Below are positions 23,026 to 36,693 of a stretch of 64,000 nt of DNA, in pieces. Under the pieces are notes generated by a model. The model saw nothing but the letters and a program-made list of their open reading frames with translations. It was not told where the DNA came from and did not search any database. The translations under genes and the position numbers were made by a program. How positions within the stretch are numbered: position 1 is the first letter of the stretch; every line of letters starts with the position of its first letter. Source of the stretch: Varroa destructor (taxonomy: Eukaryota; Arthropoda; Arachnida; Mesostigmata; Varroidae); contig NW_019211457.1 of the NCBI RefSeq assembly GCF_002443255.2, positions 22,573,709-22,637,708 of the forward strand. Reading direction: 5' to 3'.

Positions 23026-24508
23026 GGATGCTCTGTTCGTAACATCGTATCATCGTAAGCATCAGCGACAAAATCAGCATCGTCAAGCGCCAGTTTTCCC
23101 AAGCGGTGTATGGCGGACTTGTAACAGAGGCAATATGCGATCCTGCATTGAAAACATCCTCCACCCAAGAGAACACCACTACAATTGACTGCTCCCCTGT
23201 TGTGACCCGCCGCTTTCCTGCTTCTGTTGCATAGGGTCGACCTGTGACGTTGTCTACACGGTTTCAAAACACAAGAACTATCTTTACGGGAATCGCCAGT
23301 CGCATTTTCCTGTTACCATTAATATGTTATGGTCTCCCGCGTAGATATGTATAGTAAGATAGGTAGAGGGAAGTGCAGCAAACACTGATCGGTTGTATCA
23401 CTACTAGTATAAGAGTCTGCCTACTTTTCTCTGAGTATAAAGAAATGAATATGATTTCCGCTGGGGTAAACGAACGATAGGTCGACCGGCTATTGGGACC
23501 AATCTTGTGTAATCAGTCTTGTAGCTGGAACCACGATGATGCGATGCATAGATACGACATTTGCGGCAACAATAACTCCGCCCGTAACAAGAAGACGGTT
23601 AAAGAGGAGAAGTTTGCCTTGTCCCAATGATGTAGATAGGCCATCGTATTCGGCGCCAATATGGGCGGTCTTCGTGAGAACAGGCACCTATTATGTCCGA
23701 AATGTTTTGTTATATATATATATATAACGGTGGTGCCGAGCGTTAAACGCGAAACGTGAGCGCGCTTATTATCGGCATTCAAATTCATGTAGTCTTCTTG
23801 GATGCCATTTTCTGTGGTTATGTCAAAGATTCGCAGCATTTGCTGCAACTCCTGCACCCCAACTAAGTAAAAGAGTTTTCCTTCGGCAGATGCTGATAGA
23901 CAAGTAGATTTCTATGTTGTTTTTTCGTATTTTGCATGCGTCCATCGAAGACCAGGCAACGGAACCACGGTCCGAAATAGCAGTCGCTCCTGGTAAAGTC
24001 AAAGCCTGTACATAAGCATCATGTGCATACGTACATGTATGTGTATATCAAGGGAACCGTTACATATTCTTTAGTAGATTAACTACATCGAAAACAGAGT
24101 AAATGGTCATTGCTTATCGACGTTCCATCAACCAATTACATTTAACGTCGGCTGAGAGTTTTGATTCAGAATGTAATATTGGATAAATATTCTATAGTAA
24201 CTAGTAATAGTAGATAAAGTAAACCTATAGTTGACCTATTTATATAGTTTAGAGCGCAACTAAAATCGGCCAAATTGGTTAAAAGGACAAAGAGGCAGTT
24301 CTCAGCTTGTCTAACTAATCGAAAACTCGTGCTAGATGCTGCCTTGGTAACGTAACGAGACTTTTGCGTGAGTTTTCTGTTTCACGCGTAGCCACGCGAG
24401 CGGGATTGACAAATCACAACCGAGTGATCAGAGTTACGTCTATTCCGCCTTTGTATGACTTGAAGCAACGAGTAGTACAACTATAGTCTCTATTCAATCG
24501 CTGCGCAG
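23026..24508. other. No supported gene
   Basis: Unique sequence containing the TA tract at 23710-23727 and AT-rich patches at 24160-24250. Small antisense frames at 23490-23857 are unsupported. Confidence 0.5.
23710..23727. repeat. (TA)n microsatellite
   Basis: Uninterrupted TA repeat; with its flanks (gtta...taac) it forms a perfect palindrome. Confidence 0.9.
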
Positions 24509-24769
24509 ATGATAGCTAAATCGTTTAGGGCGCCACGGAAAGGCCTTTGTCCTTTATTGTTAAGTTTATACAACGTAGCCTTCAGCATCATTACCACTGC
24601 CCCAGTTAGGTCTCTGATCATCACTGTCGGTGATAGAAAGCTTTGTAATTGGTCAAAAATGTTCACCGAAGTGATGAAGATGTCGAAAGGTAAACTTAAC
24701 AAGCACTTCAAATGTTCGATTCACGGTAACAACAACATAGGACATGTTGTTGTTGGACACGAATCATAG
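24509..24769 (+). CDS. Weak ORF with a second frame directly after it
   Basis: An ATG frame of 86 codons contains basic, polar sequence towards its end (MSKGKLNKHFKCSIHGNNN). Thirteen bases later, in another frame, a second open stretch (24781-24978) reads FERLLKLIRLLIVDNFPKRR and continues to a stop. Two adjacent natural-looking frames in the same direction but out of register could be a broken gene or an intron-containing one, but no in-frame donor precedes the first stop. No homology is recognised and chance is quite possible. Confidence 0.15.
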   Translation: MIAKSFRAPRKGLCPLLLSLYNVAFSIITTAPVRSLIITVGDRKLCNWSKMFTEVMKMSKGKLNKHFKCSIHGNNNIGHVVVGHES

Positions 24770-25909
24770 GAAATGTATGATTGTTATTATTATTGTACAA
24801 TATTATTTGTAGTAAAGTGACCTTTGAAAGACTTCTGAAATTGATACGACTACTCATTGTTGACAATTTTCCTAAACGTAGGCCAACATTTCAAACTAAC
24901 CATGCGGCCATCGCTTTCAAAATGGGGTATTCCGTAAATGAAATGTGCCATTTTGCCATTAGCGATACGATATTATAGCAAGGCAAACGTGATCATTAGT
25001 GACGCCTTTAATCGGACGCTAATATCGTGAAAAAAATGATTGGGGTACGCCTCTCATGTACAAACGGTGCTGCGAAACTTGTGCGGGTATCTATCTATAC
25101 GCTGTCTATGGCGCAACTATCATACTTATTCTAGTGTCGCCCATAGTTAGCTCCCGCCTTATGCTATTGCCCTCCGTCATATACGCTAAGTATAGTACCA
25201 CTGAGACTGTTAGAGTACAGATATAACGTGGGCACAGATAACTGATCGAAACTAACTGTGACCCCTATAGCTTGAATGTAGGTAAGCCTGCAGTTGATTC
25301 ATACTGTTTCTAATACTTATTTCTGTTTTACTTTGTGTGTGTTTATCCGATGCGTTCCTGTAAATATGAATAGGTTCCTCTATTATGACTTTGCTTGGCT
25401 ATACTAATTATGCATAGAGGTGCGATGCGTGGAAAAGTTATGAGTATTCCCGTAGCGCGTTCGAACGATATCGTCCTGTTTCGGTCTGTTCCACTCACCT
25501 CTGTCGCAGTAAACGATGTTTGTCGTCTAACTAGCGTCTGCTATCCATGTTTCGCTAGCCACTTGGTTTACCGATTGTGTTTTTTCTATGGTCCCATTTA
25601 CACAAGTCTGCTCGACTCCGAAGTTATTGCCTTTTATTCATCCCGAATGTTCTCGACCTACTTTCATTTCTCTAGACGCTTCAAGTGCTACGTACCGTTA
25701 CCTCGTCCCTAACTAACTACTTAGATTAAGCTGTACATCATCAAGATATGTCAACTCTGACGGCCGACTCAAAGCAGATATGCTACCGGACCGCACGTTC
25801 ATTACGAGGATCGCAGACATCTTGCGATTAGTTTTAATTACATACCTGCTTACAGTGTTTCTGTAACATTAAGTAAGTAATAGAATTGTTCTAATGGTAC
25901 CGAACTTAC
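24770..25909. other. No firmly supported gene
   Basis: Contains the second frame noted for 24781-24978, then unique sequence. A plus-strand frame at 25395-25712 has no ATG at its first start and no splice support. Confidence 0.4.
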
Positions 25910-26195
25910 ATTCGTCAGAGCTTCCGATATTTTTGCACCCCTTCATGTGAGCTTCATCTTGACACACATACTTACGCGATCTCACGTTCGGCATTTGCTT
26001 GAACCAATTAACATCGCTATTTCCATTTGTCTTCAACTCTGAATTTTCTCTTTTTTCTACGTTCTTATAACGTACATTTCTGTCGTTCATACCAACTGCA
26101 CGTGCAATACTTATCGAAGCAGCGCCAGTGGCAACAATTATAATCACATACGAAAACACTTTAAAAACGCAATCAACGGACATGGGCGCCGCCAT
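25910..26195 (-). CDS. Candidate secreted protein, first coding exon
   Basis: ATG at 26195. The N-terminus has the layout of a signal peptide: polar start, hydrophobic core VFSYVIIIVATGAASISIA at about residues 13-31, and a small-residue cleavage region near ARA at 32-34. The rest is hydrophilic and Lys/Asn-rich, and near the end carries YVCQDEAHMKGCKNIGSSDE with two Cys nine residues apart. A strong donor (GACGAAT|GTAAGT) then follows; unspliced translation would give another Cys and stop 14 codons later. The second exon was not found with confidence: an acceptor near 25811 would give a short tail with one more Cys. It could be a small Cys-rich secreted protein or peptide hormone precursor. 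No family recognised. Confidence 0.42.
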
Positions 26196-28610
26196 ATAAG
26201 CGCCCTTGGCTGCTTGAGGCTCCTTTTAATTTTTTCTGTCCACGGTCATCCGTTTGTCCGTCTAATCGTTGCGGGAAGACGTCCATTAAGACAGGCAACC
26301 TGAAAGGAGCATAAGACAGGAGCAGCGGTGACAAGAAAAGATCCCTTGAAGATGGCGGCGTATCGCTGTGATGGTGGTCTGACGTTTGTACAAACATCCA
26401 AACTGTCGTAAGCAATGGTAATTGCTGGCGGGCTGGGAACGACAAAGTGCATGCGCGCGGAGCGTGGAAGAACAAAGATTAAAATCTTGAGCGAGTACCA
26501 AAAGAAAAACGATGCCAGAGAACATACCACGAAGGTACGGTGCCTGGTCATTGCACGGCTGGCGAACGAGTGTCGATGTGGATTGCAGGAGCCGACCCCG
26601 CAGCCGCCGCCACCGCCGCGCACGCGCCGTCTGAATGACCGCTGCTCCAGGACAGCGATATTGAAGACACGAAATCGAAAGAAATGTTCGTAAGGGCACG
26701 ATCTCTACACAGACCATAAAAAACATGGAGGGCAACGAAAAAAGTGGCGGGCTCGGGAAACGATGTTCGCTGACGTGATAAAGAACGACTAGTACTCGCA
26801 TAGTCGTAATAACTGCTGTTTGCACCGAGCGGTAACGGTGTTTAAATTACATTCGAGACCAATCGGTCGTGAATGAAAAGAGATTACTCCACAGGAGAAA
26901 TAAGCCGGTAGGCGTATCTATCCATGCAGTGTTATTAAATTGGAGATAACTGATTGGTAAATATCCGGTAAGACCAATTGTCAGCTATCACATATCTATT
27001 AGAGCGGTCTGACAAAGAAAACAGGACGCTGGGTAGTATCATGATCGCAAGGGGGCAACACCGGGTACGAGGCGGCGCCGCTCTCAGCGGACGGAACACG
27101 TATCTTGAGATAGAATTTTTGATACAATATACGGTCGTCGTTTATTTTGTTGTTTCAAAGCAATTCCTTCAATGACATTGACCTTTAACAATACAGTTAA
27201 CGTCTGCAATGTTAGCCAATTTGAAGCCACTTCTCGGGCGAAGCCGATAAATGTGTAGACGCTTATGCAGTCTTCATGGAAGAGTCATGCCATCTAATGT
27301 TTGTGTTGAGTATAGCTGATTTAAATAAGGAGGACATTTTGTTTTGGAAGCTCGACTCAGACCCAATTGCTCTATTAATGAATTTAGCCTCAATGTTAAA
27401 TTGTTTATGTTAATTACCTTTCGACTTCACGGAATAACGGCTCAACTTTGTCGACATTCCGCTCGAATGCTCTTTTTACGAGCACTAACAAGTAACTCTG
27501 GTGAGCCTGCAAGGCCTGTAAAGCTTCGTAGTAGACCGCCTATGCCTGTTGCTTGCCTCCTTTACTTCTTTCGAATAATTTCCGCTTTTTAATTCGTAAT
27601 TCGTGTAATGCAGTAATTTATGGCTTTCCTCTACCTGAAAGTTGACTCGCCAGTCGTGGCCTAACGGTAACCCCAATCTGATTTGCGCCACCATGACGTA
27701 AGGCGAAGACGAGGCGACCGGACGCTGCTACTGCGACGTCTGCTGCCGCTGTTGCCATAGATAAATTATAGATTCAGGCGTAATCGCTCATCCGTCAGCC
27801 AACCAGTCAAGTAAGCATGTATAAGCCACCAACTAAGCACAGATATGTGTTGACTTCTGATGTCAGACTGACGCTGTTAAATGCTCATGCTGCTGCCGCT
27901 GGTATGGACGAAGAGTTATAGTGATTGGCGGCCGCAACTTGTCGTCTGTCGATCGGGGACGGGATCACGTTGTTTGAAGATTTCTTACTGACTACAGCTA
28001 TTTAACTTTTCGTAAAGCGTCCGTTGACGACCAGTTGGTAGTTGTAACTGCCCGTCTGTTTCCTGTAGAAAAATCAAAGAGAAGATGGCCCAAACTCCCA
28101 CCGACCTTATCGCTCACTCGTCTGCTTCTCTTGCGCACTGAAATCAGCCATCAAATAGAAACAAGGTGATAGGCAGGCGAATGAGAGATCTACGCACAGC
28201 TTAACGCAGCGAGGGGTCACAAATACGGAGTGGACAAATAGTAACGGTTGATGGGTAAGACCTGCCAGAACGGCGGCAAAGCTTCCGTCAACTTGAAAAG
28301 TACTTCATACAGACACAAAGCAACAACAACGGCGACGACAGCAATGCACGGACGCAATATTATAAGAGTAGCCACCTAAGTGGAATGCTCAGCAAAGGGT
28401 CTGCGGACGTAGTTCTGCGCCTGGTAGATTGGTTTCTACATTTAGGCAAAAACTGAGACAGCATGCAACGAGTGTGTCCTCTTAAAGATTCTACAAGCAA
28501 CGAAATAATTTCCGTTGTTTGTTGAATATGACGCTACGATAGATCCTGCTTCGCGAATCTTATAATGACTGAGATCAGCTCGAAGGTCAAATTGATTGAC
28601 ATTATGATAG
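26196..28610. other. No firmly supported gene; overlapping antisense frames at 26246-26800
   Basis: At 26246-26800 the sequence is GC-rich and open in two minus-strand frames at once, the longer about 170 codons from an ATG near 26801. With two frames open together, composition is the likelier cause. A 7-bp hairpin (acgacta/tagtcgt) lies at about 26786-26808. The remainder, to 28610, is plain unique sequence. Confidence 0.4.
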
Positions 28611-28629
28611 CCCCCGCCCCCCGCCCCCG
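28611..28629. repeat. C-rich tract, G-quadruplex or i-motif potential
   Basis: Runs of 5, 6 and 5 C separated by single G residues. The minus strand therefore has G5-C-G6-C-G5, which can supply four G-tracts if the central run is split. Confidence 0.8.
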
Positions 28630-31600
28630 AAGATTCTTGATAGATCGATTCATATACAGATTGAAAGCAATATATTGCGTAACATTTTAGCTTGACGTAA
28701 GTACCACACGTTGATCTGCTACACTTGGTTCTGAAAAAACCTATGTCTTTTTAATTAAATTTTAATTTTACCATCGTGGCTATCAGCTTTTAAAATGTAT
28801 TCGAACTACCTGCAACCGACCGTCTACACCATGGGGTTTGACTATCTGTCTAAAGTAGGTCTCTCTGTACCAGATCGGAAGAAATACAGCAGAAAACCCA
28901 CCGTGGGTACTTCAAGAGGAACGTACAACAGTGAATTTATGATGGTCTCGAGTTAGGCATATAATTGCTCGGGTTGTTTGCAAATACTTCATATGCAACT
29001 CTGTGAAAGCAATAAAGCCAAAAGACTTGCCAAGTCAGGTTATATTTGTACTAACAACATCCGATTCAATATATAAATTTCCAGCATGTTATTAATATTC
29101 CCTTCCAGGTTATCTATACTCGATAAACACTATTGCTCTCTGCGTTGTTTTGACTGCTTGTGTACTGTCCCACGAAGAGACGCTGTAGAACATATCCCTC
29201 TAGCTACGCTGTTTAGCCGATTCTGAACTTCAGTGCATGGCTGGGCATATCCTATGCATAAAACAGTCCCAAGTACTATCTCATCTGCAATTTAATCGGG
29301 GGTCCCAGAACAAACTCAGTTAAGGAGGAGCAATAAGACAGTCGAAGCACTCACAAACGAGATTAAGCATGGAGCTATTATGGCCTTTCGAGTCTCTATT
29401 CGAGGTAAGTTCGTTAGTCGAGCAGCATCGGGTCGCTCCGCACTCAGCCTTGTGTTCTACACATATATATCTAGTTAACCCTGCGAGATAGACCGCGGAA
29501 TGGGTACAATGATTCTGCAATGTTCGGTAATCCTGCAATTTGCAACAACACATTACCCTTGAAGCTCGCCCGATTCAGGAAAGTTTGCTTGGCTCTCCCC
29601 TCCGGAAGCACCAGCTGCTGCAGAAGGTTGTTGCGCCTATGAAAAAATAGTAGGAACAATGAAGGTGTCGCAGAGTGCCGAGTTCACGACCTTCTCGTAC
29701 CTAACTCCCGAGTCCATCTGACTATCTACTAGAGTCGTCTACGCATAGCTCTGTCCGCGATATGAGTGTGACTGGGCAACGGAAACAGCATTTGAACGCG
29801 GTGAGTCTACCTGTGTTCTGTGTAGAATGTTACTGTTCCTCGTTGAGAACTATGTTTATTTGCCTACTGATTGGGCGTGTGTGGCGATGATCTATGCGGG
29901 AGACGATTGCGCTCAATTCACTTGTATTAAAATTGGTCTTCGGTGTATAAAAGTGACAGATCAATACCATCTAGATTATTTGAGATGTACCTCGCGTCTC
30001 AAAAATGGACGATCGAGAGAATGCGTTGAGACGAACACCATACCGTAGGAAAGTACACTGTTACTGATTTGGTTACCTTAATATCCGACTGGCTCTTTTA
30101 GTCAGAGTGCACTTTATAAAAGGAAAGATCGACAGACGTGAGGAGTCATGTGCGCACTTATTGATGGACTAGGTTATATCGTTGTATTGGTAGCTATTTC
30201 TCTTTGCAACATGTAGCAGATACAACGCCCAACCTATGGACAGCGAAGCTGTAACTAACAACAAACAACAAAAGAGGCACTTTTAATTCGAATTATGGAG
30301 CCTGCTCATTGTTCTCTGTTGACTTGGGGTAAAACATCAACAAGGACAACGGGTTTCTGGGAAAGTAGCTATGGAAACGCTATATAGGATGGTTTCTAGC
30401 TATTGCAGAAGTTACCTACTACTATGCATAGTTTTTTAGTGTATTTTATCGGGTGGAACAACCGATCGTTTATCCTGGATTGTTTCACTTTTTGCAAGCA
30501 AATTTAGTTAAACTGAATGCTCTCATGAACGCCAGTTTCGCTATTCGCTCTATTTTCGCACTGAAGACAGATTGGTTATTTTTGCGAAGTAGACCCCTCC
30601 ATCCTTTCGGGATGCGCTTTCCTTAATTTCGACCTCGATCCGCCGTTGAGTGATCGACTAGTATCTGAATATCGGTCTCTATCCATCAAGCAGCGCACCT
30701 GCGTCGCTTTCTCCACTCCTAGTTAAACTTGATCCTCCTTTTATCTTCGTCGTGTGCATACGCTCTCGTTATTATCGAATAACCTCAGATATCCGGTGCT
30801 AAGGTCACGCGACACCGTAGGACTAACGTTTGAAGGTGTAATCCAGCTGCGTGTAATGAACGACCCATCAACCCGGGGCTTGAGGACCCTTGTAATTAGA
30901 ATTGTGTTATTATTCTGTGAATCGCGTTGATCAACGTGATTTTCACGCACATTCCTTACCTGGAGCCAACTCGCCCTGGAATTGGCTAAGCGAGATTATT
31001 CAACCCGTAATGCGAAGAAACGGTCCACACTTTGGCTGAAGAATATCTTCCGAAGCGATAAGCCCATACATGTTCAAGGCAGGGAAATGGGCTTGCTTTA
31101 AACAGCAAACGGACATACGAAGAAATACGAGCACATTTTTGTCAAAACCTAGTCAACGACTTAGTTTCCTTGATCCGACCCAGATAGCTTCGCAATTTTA
31201 GGTGGGATCCTCCAGCAGAACCAAACTATGCATCGAACCGGTTACGGGCACACAATTACTTCTAAGTATTATCCTGAAAGTACAGCATGTAATACGCGTA
31301 CAAAGAAACGTATATCAATGAATCTATTGTACTTAATTCAACAGTTATCCTAACGATGAAATACGCCGTGAATGAGTACTTGTATAAGCGGATCGTTATC
31401 CATCTGTTTTGCGCACGGTCATGTGCCGTTCAGCATAACGATAAAAAGGGCTGAGAAGTTTTGTTTACTCTTCTAGTCTATCAGTGCCAATGTTTTCATT
31501 TTACAGATAGGATTCTACCCCTTCAAATACTCGCTTTTTAAAGGCGGCTGCGTTTTTAACATCAGCATTATTACAATCGCTATTACGGCGGACATAGCTG

Positions 31601-34600
31601 GGCCAACGTCGCGATCGAGAGTAGCCTCAGCGTGTAAAGTGCTTTGCACCTTTCAGTCGATCAGTTGCTATAGGTGAGCGGCTTGTCGCCTCTGGTGATA
31701 GCCCTTACAGGCGGCGGAGGAATCCTTTCGTTATTTCAAGGCGTCCCTTGGCCACAGCAGTAGGAAACATTTCAAACAGTTATAGTCCTTAACGAGAATT
31801 AGTGGCGATAATGGTCAGATGAGTTTGTGCTTTCGCGTGTACATCTCTGGCTTTTATGGAATACATCCTGTGTGTGGGCACAAGAAATCAGTTATTTACT
31901 CAACGGGGTTAGGTTATTGTTGCATCCCACAACCCCAATGTTATTGGCCGCCACTTCAACACTGACGGCCAAATTGTAGATTGCGTGTAAAAGCTAAGTA
32001 TTTTGTTTCACATCTGTCGTTAGGTTTGATTCTTCAAACCGTCAGATATCGTCGCGATGGACGGTGAAGTGCAGCTTTTTGATCAGGGCGTCGCCACTAG
32101 CGATGTTCTTCCGCGGTTAATAGCGGACATGTGCATAGCGCATGATTTTAGTTATCTGTAAACGGCTGGGTGTTGTCTTGATTGGTTGAAAATGTTTTCG
32201 GTGGACGCATTGCGTAAAAACGTGCACGTAAGGTGAAGATAAGGGGTGATCCGCATTTTTCTGCCACTGTTCATCTTAGTATTTTGACATTTTTAGAAAT
32301 GACGGCACGAAGAACGGCATAGTGGCTATAGCGTGATACGACAGTGTAGCCGATGCATAGGTGTGGTAAACGCTGTATCACGAGAAGGACGCCCTTCGGA
32401 TCATTGACAAGATATACATATCAGAGATACAGTAAGCATTCCAGTGCAGAACCTACCCGCTTTATTGTTACTAGTGATAAAATGCATTTTTAAACAGACA
32501 AAAAGTTAAATTAGATGCCGAGAGGGTGAATGACACTGATCTAACACAAGTTACTCGATAAGCAAGCCAAGTAATATTTTTATACCGATCAGTCGAATAA
32601 CTTAGTGAAGGCCGGGCTTCCTCCTTGTGAATAGCAGTTTAGAGTGCACAATTTACAGAGAGGCTTTGCCAATGTGTAAATCTTGGCCACTGTAGATGTC
32701 GAACTTGTTGAAAGATGACATGGAACCTTTGACTTGTTTCGAATCTTGGTGGACTTCTAGTTGTACCCTCCGCTTAGTCTTAGTGATAGAGTAGCTTTAG
32801 AAGTGCTAGGTCCTCGATTCTAACAAGACCACACTACGCTCACAGACTGCGCTGGACCTATGATCGGAAGCAGGCTCCGAGCAGTGAGGCCCAGAACGAT
32901 GATTGAGCCCTTGTCAAGTCGCTTTTAGATGTAGCAAAATAGCCTTAGAAGCAAGCCGAACTATTTTACACCACGTAAATAAGCGGTTAAATTGGGGTTA
33001 GTCATTGTATTTTTTGGAAGATTCTTCTCGCAACGGGAAACGCGATAGGACTTTGAAGGACGGTGTCTTGTCCGAGACGCTATCTTTACAACCTGATTCT
33101 GCCTGTAAACCTGAGCTGGAGTACACTTGCTAGAAGAGAACCTCTAACGAAATTAGTGATCTATCTCCGTTTCTGGTTTGTGACATTAGAAGTAAAAGAA
33201 ACTTCTTTATTCGATGAGCAACTTTAGAGATTGCAGTGTATGCTTGTTTCTTGAGCGGGTTTTAGCCGGTCAGGCTAGATTGAATAGCACACGCGAGTTC
33301 CACGCCAGGTTATAACTCGCAGGCCTCATCATTAACGCCTTCGGTTGCGGGCGGCATATGACGTAGCTCCAGCTTTTCACTAATGTAAGCCATTGTCAAT
33401 CAGAGATTGTTGCAGAACGCTTGTGCATCTAATTTTAGTTAGCTAGATAGATAATCGACAGCTCAGAACGCATGTGAGCCATCTGAACCGCTTGGTTAAC
33501 AGCTAGTGCTGAAGCCGACTTATTGGAAGCCAAAGAGATGAGTAGTAGCAGCGCATATAGAACAGAACAAGTAGACGAAGCATTAAAGTAGTTGGCAGCT
33601 TGATACCGATCTTGTCGCGTTTCACGTCGCTATGGCCCTAGATCGCACACGAACAGTGGGTCTGGTACATTGTTTCGGGTACCTTGGAAATATTGGGTGG
33701 TCATTTATGTCAGTGTGTGATGTTTCGATTGTTTTTTGTCTCTCGTACGGCTTTTAAGCTCGCTTGTTGAATAGCCGATTCTGCCACTAACCCTTGCCTC
33801 AGCCACGCTCATACACATTGATATGTGCGTATACTCCAGCAAAATTATAGACAGACATTCGTTGCTTAAGTACAAAACCATAAGGCCAACTGACTCTAGT
33901 TTTTTTTTCATCGATCCCTATTTTTCTGTCTGTTGTTCCACACCCGCTTTATTGTTGTGATAATATTCACTCAAGCCATACATATGAGCTAAATAGACAA
34001 CACTAGCTTTGACCAACAAGTTGTAGCGTCGTCTAGTTGGGTCTGGGCTTTTTCGTTCCCAGGCACTAACTGTCGGCCTTGCTGGTCACGGTGTCGTCAC
34101 TCTCAGCCGAATCCGACCGGCCGTTCAACCGCGAATGCTCGCATACTTAGCAATATTGAAACCTCTAAAGTGAGGCAAAGTCTGTCAAAGGCAGGCAAAA
34201 TCAACATCGGTGGTGTCAACGAAATTGACATCGATGCTGCCAGCATTCTCCCGCTTGTTCGCCCGACTTTCCCAGCCAATTCATATTAGTCCCGTGTTGT
34301 TTTTGTTGGGTTTTTGTCTCGTATTATCGTGGCCGAACAACGGACCGTCTAATATGCGGTGATCACACGACCTCTCCGTGTGTGGCATGAAAAGAATATA
34401 TGAAAAAGGATAAAGGTGTGCTGGTATAATAACATGTCTAAAAAGTGGAGACGTCTAGACAGGGTAAGGATGCGCAGTTAGAAGGCTGATTGGGAACCAG
34501 CAATAACAGCTTCATTTTTTTCTATTATCGTCATTGAGATGTTTGTTTGTGGTGATTCCTATCCGTCCATAGTTCTGAGTTCAAGAACGAAGAGGGAGTC

Positions 34601-35234
34601 AGGTGCGTAAGCAAAAGCCGGGTATGGGTGCGCATGGCTTTCGGTGATCCGGATAATCGTGTAGATATAAATGATGGTGACGACTGTGATGATGATGCTG
34701 ATATTATAGTATTTGCCTATAGTAGAACTTTGAAAGGTAGCAAAGACGACATGAGCAGCGACTGGAAGAACATAGCGGTGTTTGCTGGTCTTTGGGCTCC
34801 GCAGCGATTTTGTCAAATGACTGCCTGGCAGTAGAGGAGGTAACCTGCTCAAGTTCGTTGTTTGTCGATTATAATGTAAATAGATTAAAAAAACAGAGGG
34901 AGAAGAAGAAGATAGACCCCCAACTAAAAACGAAAGCCACTGAGGAACACGAGTGGCAAGCATTTCGTTAACAAACGAGGAAAACATTGCGTCCTGCTGA
35001 CATGCCCGTTTTCTTCAGCTGATGCTATTGCTTCAGCTACTAGCGGAGCAGAGACTGATCGTCCGATGGTGATTCGGCTATGTTCTGGGAGTCTTTATTT
35101 ACATGAATATCTGGAAAGAGCAATCTTTGACCAGCATCGAGACTCACTTCGACGAACACGCAGCCTTATAATGCACACTATTTAAAAAATTAGAAGAGGA
35201 AACCTTGTCTCTGGAGGAACTTTACAGCGTATCT

Positions 35235-35236
<2 letters not shown>
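28630..35236. other. No supported gene
   Basis: Long stretch of unique sequence. At 29799 a short ATG frame (MSVTGQRKQHLNA) ends at a good donor (AACGCG|GTGAGT), but nothing else supports it. TATAAA-type hexamers at 29945 and 30115 have no matching gene. A GATGATGAT-like patch lies at 34665-34705 with antisense frames over it. No repeat or RNA gene was seen. Confidence 0.5.

Positions 35237-35279
<43 letters not shown>
35237..35279. repeat. (AT)n microsatellite, longest in the window
   Basis: Forty-three nt of uninterrupted AT dinucleotides; self-complementary, so able to form a cruciform and likely to vary in length. Confidence 0.97.
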
Positions 35280-35280
<1 letters not shown>

Positions 35281-36684
35281 GCCGATTGGTCAATTTTACC
35301 CCGAGTGTGTCCAGTGTCAAAACCGCACACATACCCGTATGGCAACAGCCATGGCGAAGGTCGTGTATTCAAACCAGGATCGCATGTCGTCGTAGCGTAT
35401 TGACGGAGGGGGCCCTGTGAAGAAGCATTTTAGGGCACCAAGAGAGGAACATTAGAGAAAGTAGGACAAAAGAGGTGGACTGTATGTATGCCTGCCTAAT
35501 TGTTGGGCGCGGCAGAGAGAAACGTGAAACTCGCGAGTCGGTGTGCGCATCTTGAACTATCGAAAGGAACCTAAGGTGTACTCGTAAAGCAACAACTGTA
35601 ATAGAAGCCAACTGAACGTAGCCAGAAGCATATCGAACGAGCCAATGTTCGAGTCGGCCAACGAAAATGCTATCCCTTACTGGTAGCTGGTTGAAGGGCG
35701 GAAGAGCTCCTTGATGATTTGGATAGCAGCTAGGAGGGAATCTGACTCCTGTTCACAGTCAGGCGACTCTCATTCACGGCAATTCTTTCGCTCCTTTATT
35801 CGTCCAATGTGCAGACAAGTGCGGATGAACTACTTAGCGAAGTCGCTGGCCCTCTGCTAGTTACAAATGGCGTAGGCGTCTCGAGCAGTCAGCAAATGCG
35901 TTAATACAAGTAGCAATAACTACGATCGAGCAACACGCTGGATACATGTGTAACAGTGTAGACATGTAGGCGTCTGCAAGCATGTGGGTTTAAACATCAT
36001 TGACAAAACCAATATTGTTTAACTTGTGTCAACGGCAGAACCATTAGTTTATTCGTTGAGGCCGAAACAGTATTGAGAATGGAGGTATGTTCGACCACAC
36101 GACCGTTTCGCTGGTTCTGGAGGGAGGGAGGGATGTTCGGCTCAGCAACCGACAAGGTTCAGTTTTCATATTGAATCAAATTCGGTGCTACTGCGTCGTA
36201 TTAGTTTGTTGCAGTGGTGGGTAGAGGACAACTAGAGCAGAGGGTAAAAAACGTTCTTACATTTCACCAACGGGCATTACATCAATGAAATCGCTCTGTT
36301 CACCTTAGATATACTCCTTTATCATATACATATTCATAATTAAAATAATACATCGACTCAACATGTACTCTAAATATGCCTAAAGTGATTCGAAAAATCG
36401 TAGGTCTACGATTGTTCTAGGATCGCCGCCCGTTCGCTGCATTATAAGGCTATTACCTTGTCAAATAAACGCATCTAAACAAACATAATCGTTTAGCTGA
36501 ACAAGTTGCAACTCAACTACAACTTCGGCAGTACCTTTAATCTTTTTAAACGACTTTCTGCTCTTTTTATTTAAACGACCCTATCGGAACGCAGCTTCAT
36601 AAGAGGTTTCTTGTCAATGTGCGAACTAAACGAATAGACATGCATTCGCTATAATGTTACACGATCCTTTAGCTAACCAAACGG
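35280..36684. other. No supported gene; short GGGA tract
   Basis: Unique sequence with a purine tract GGAGGGAGGGAGGGA at 36119-36133 and an AT-rich stretch at 36290-36360. Confidence 0.5.
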
Positions 36685-36693
36685 TATATAAAA
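36685..36693 (+). promoter_or_regulatory. TATA box candidate
   Basis: TATATAAAA preceded by GG is close to the animal TATA consensus. It lies about 150 nt before the ATG of the small frame at 36837, which would place a start site near 36715 with a 5' UTR of roughly 120 nt. No clear initiator element was found, so this rests on the match and the spacing. Confidence 0.22.

Noticed and set aside
26246..26800. Antisense frame of about 170 codons
   Set aside because: Another minus-strand frame is also open over much of it, so local GC richness is the simpler cause.
29944..30123. TATAAAAG-type hexamers at 29945 and 30115
   Set aside because: No frame or first exon follows at a sensible distance.
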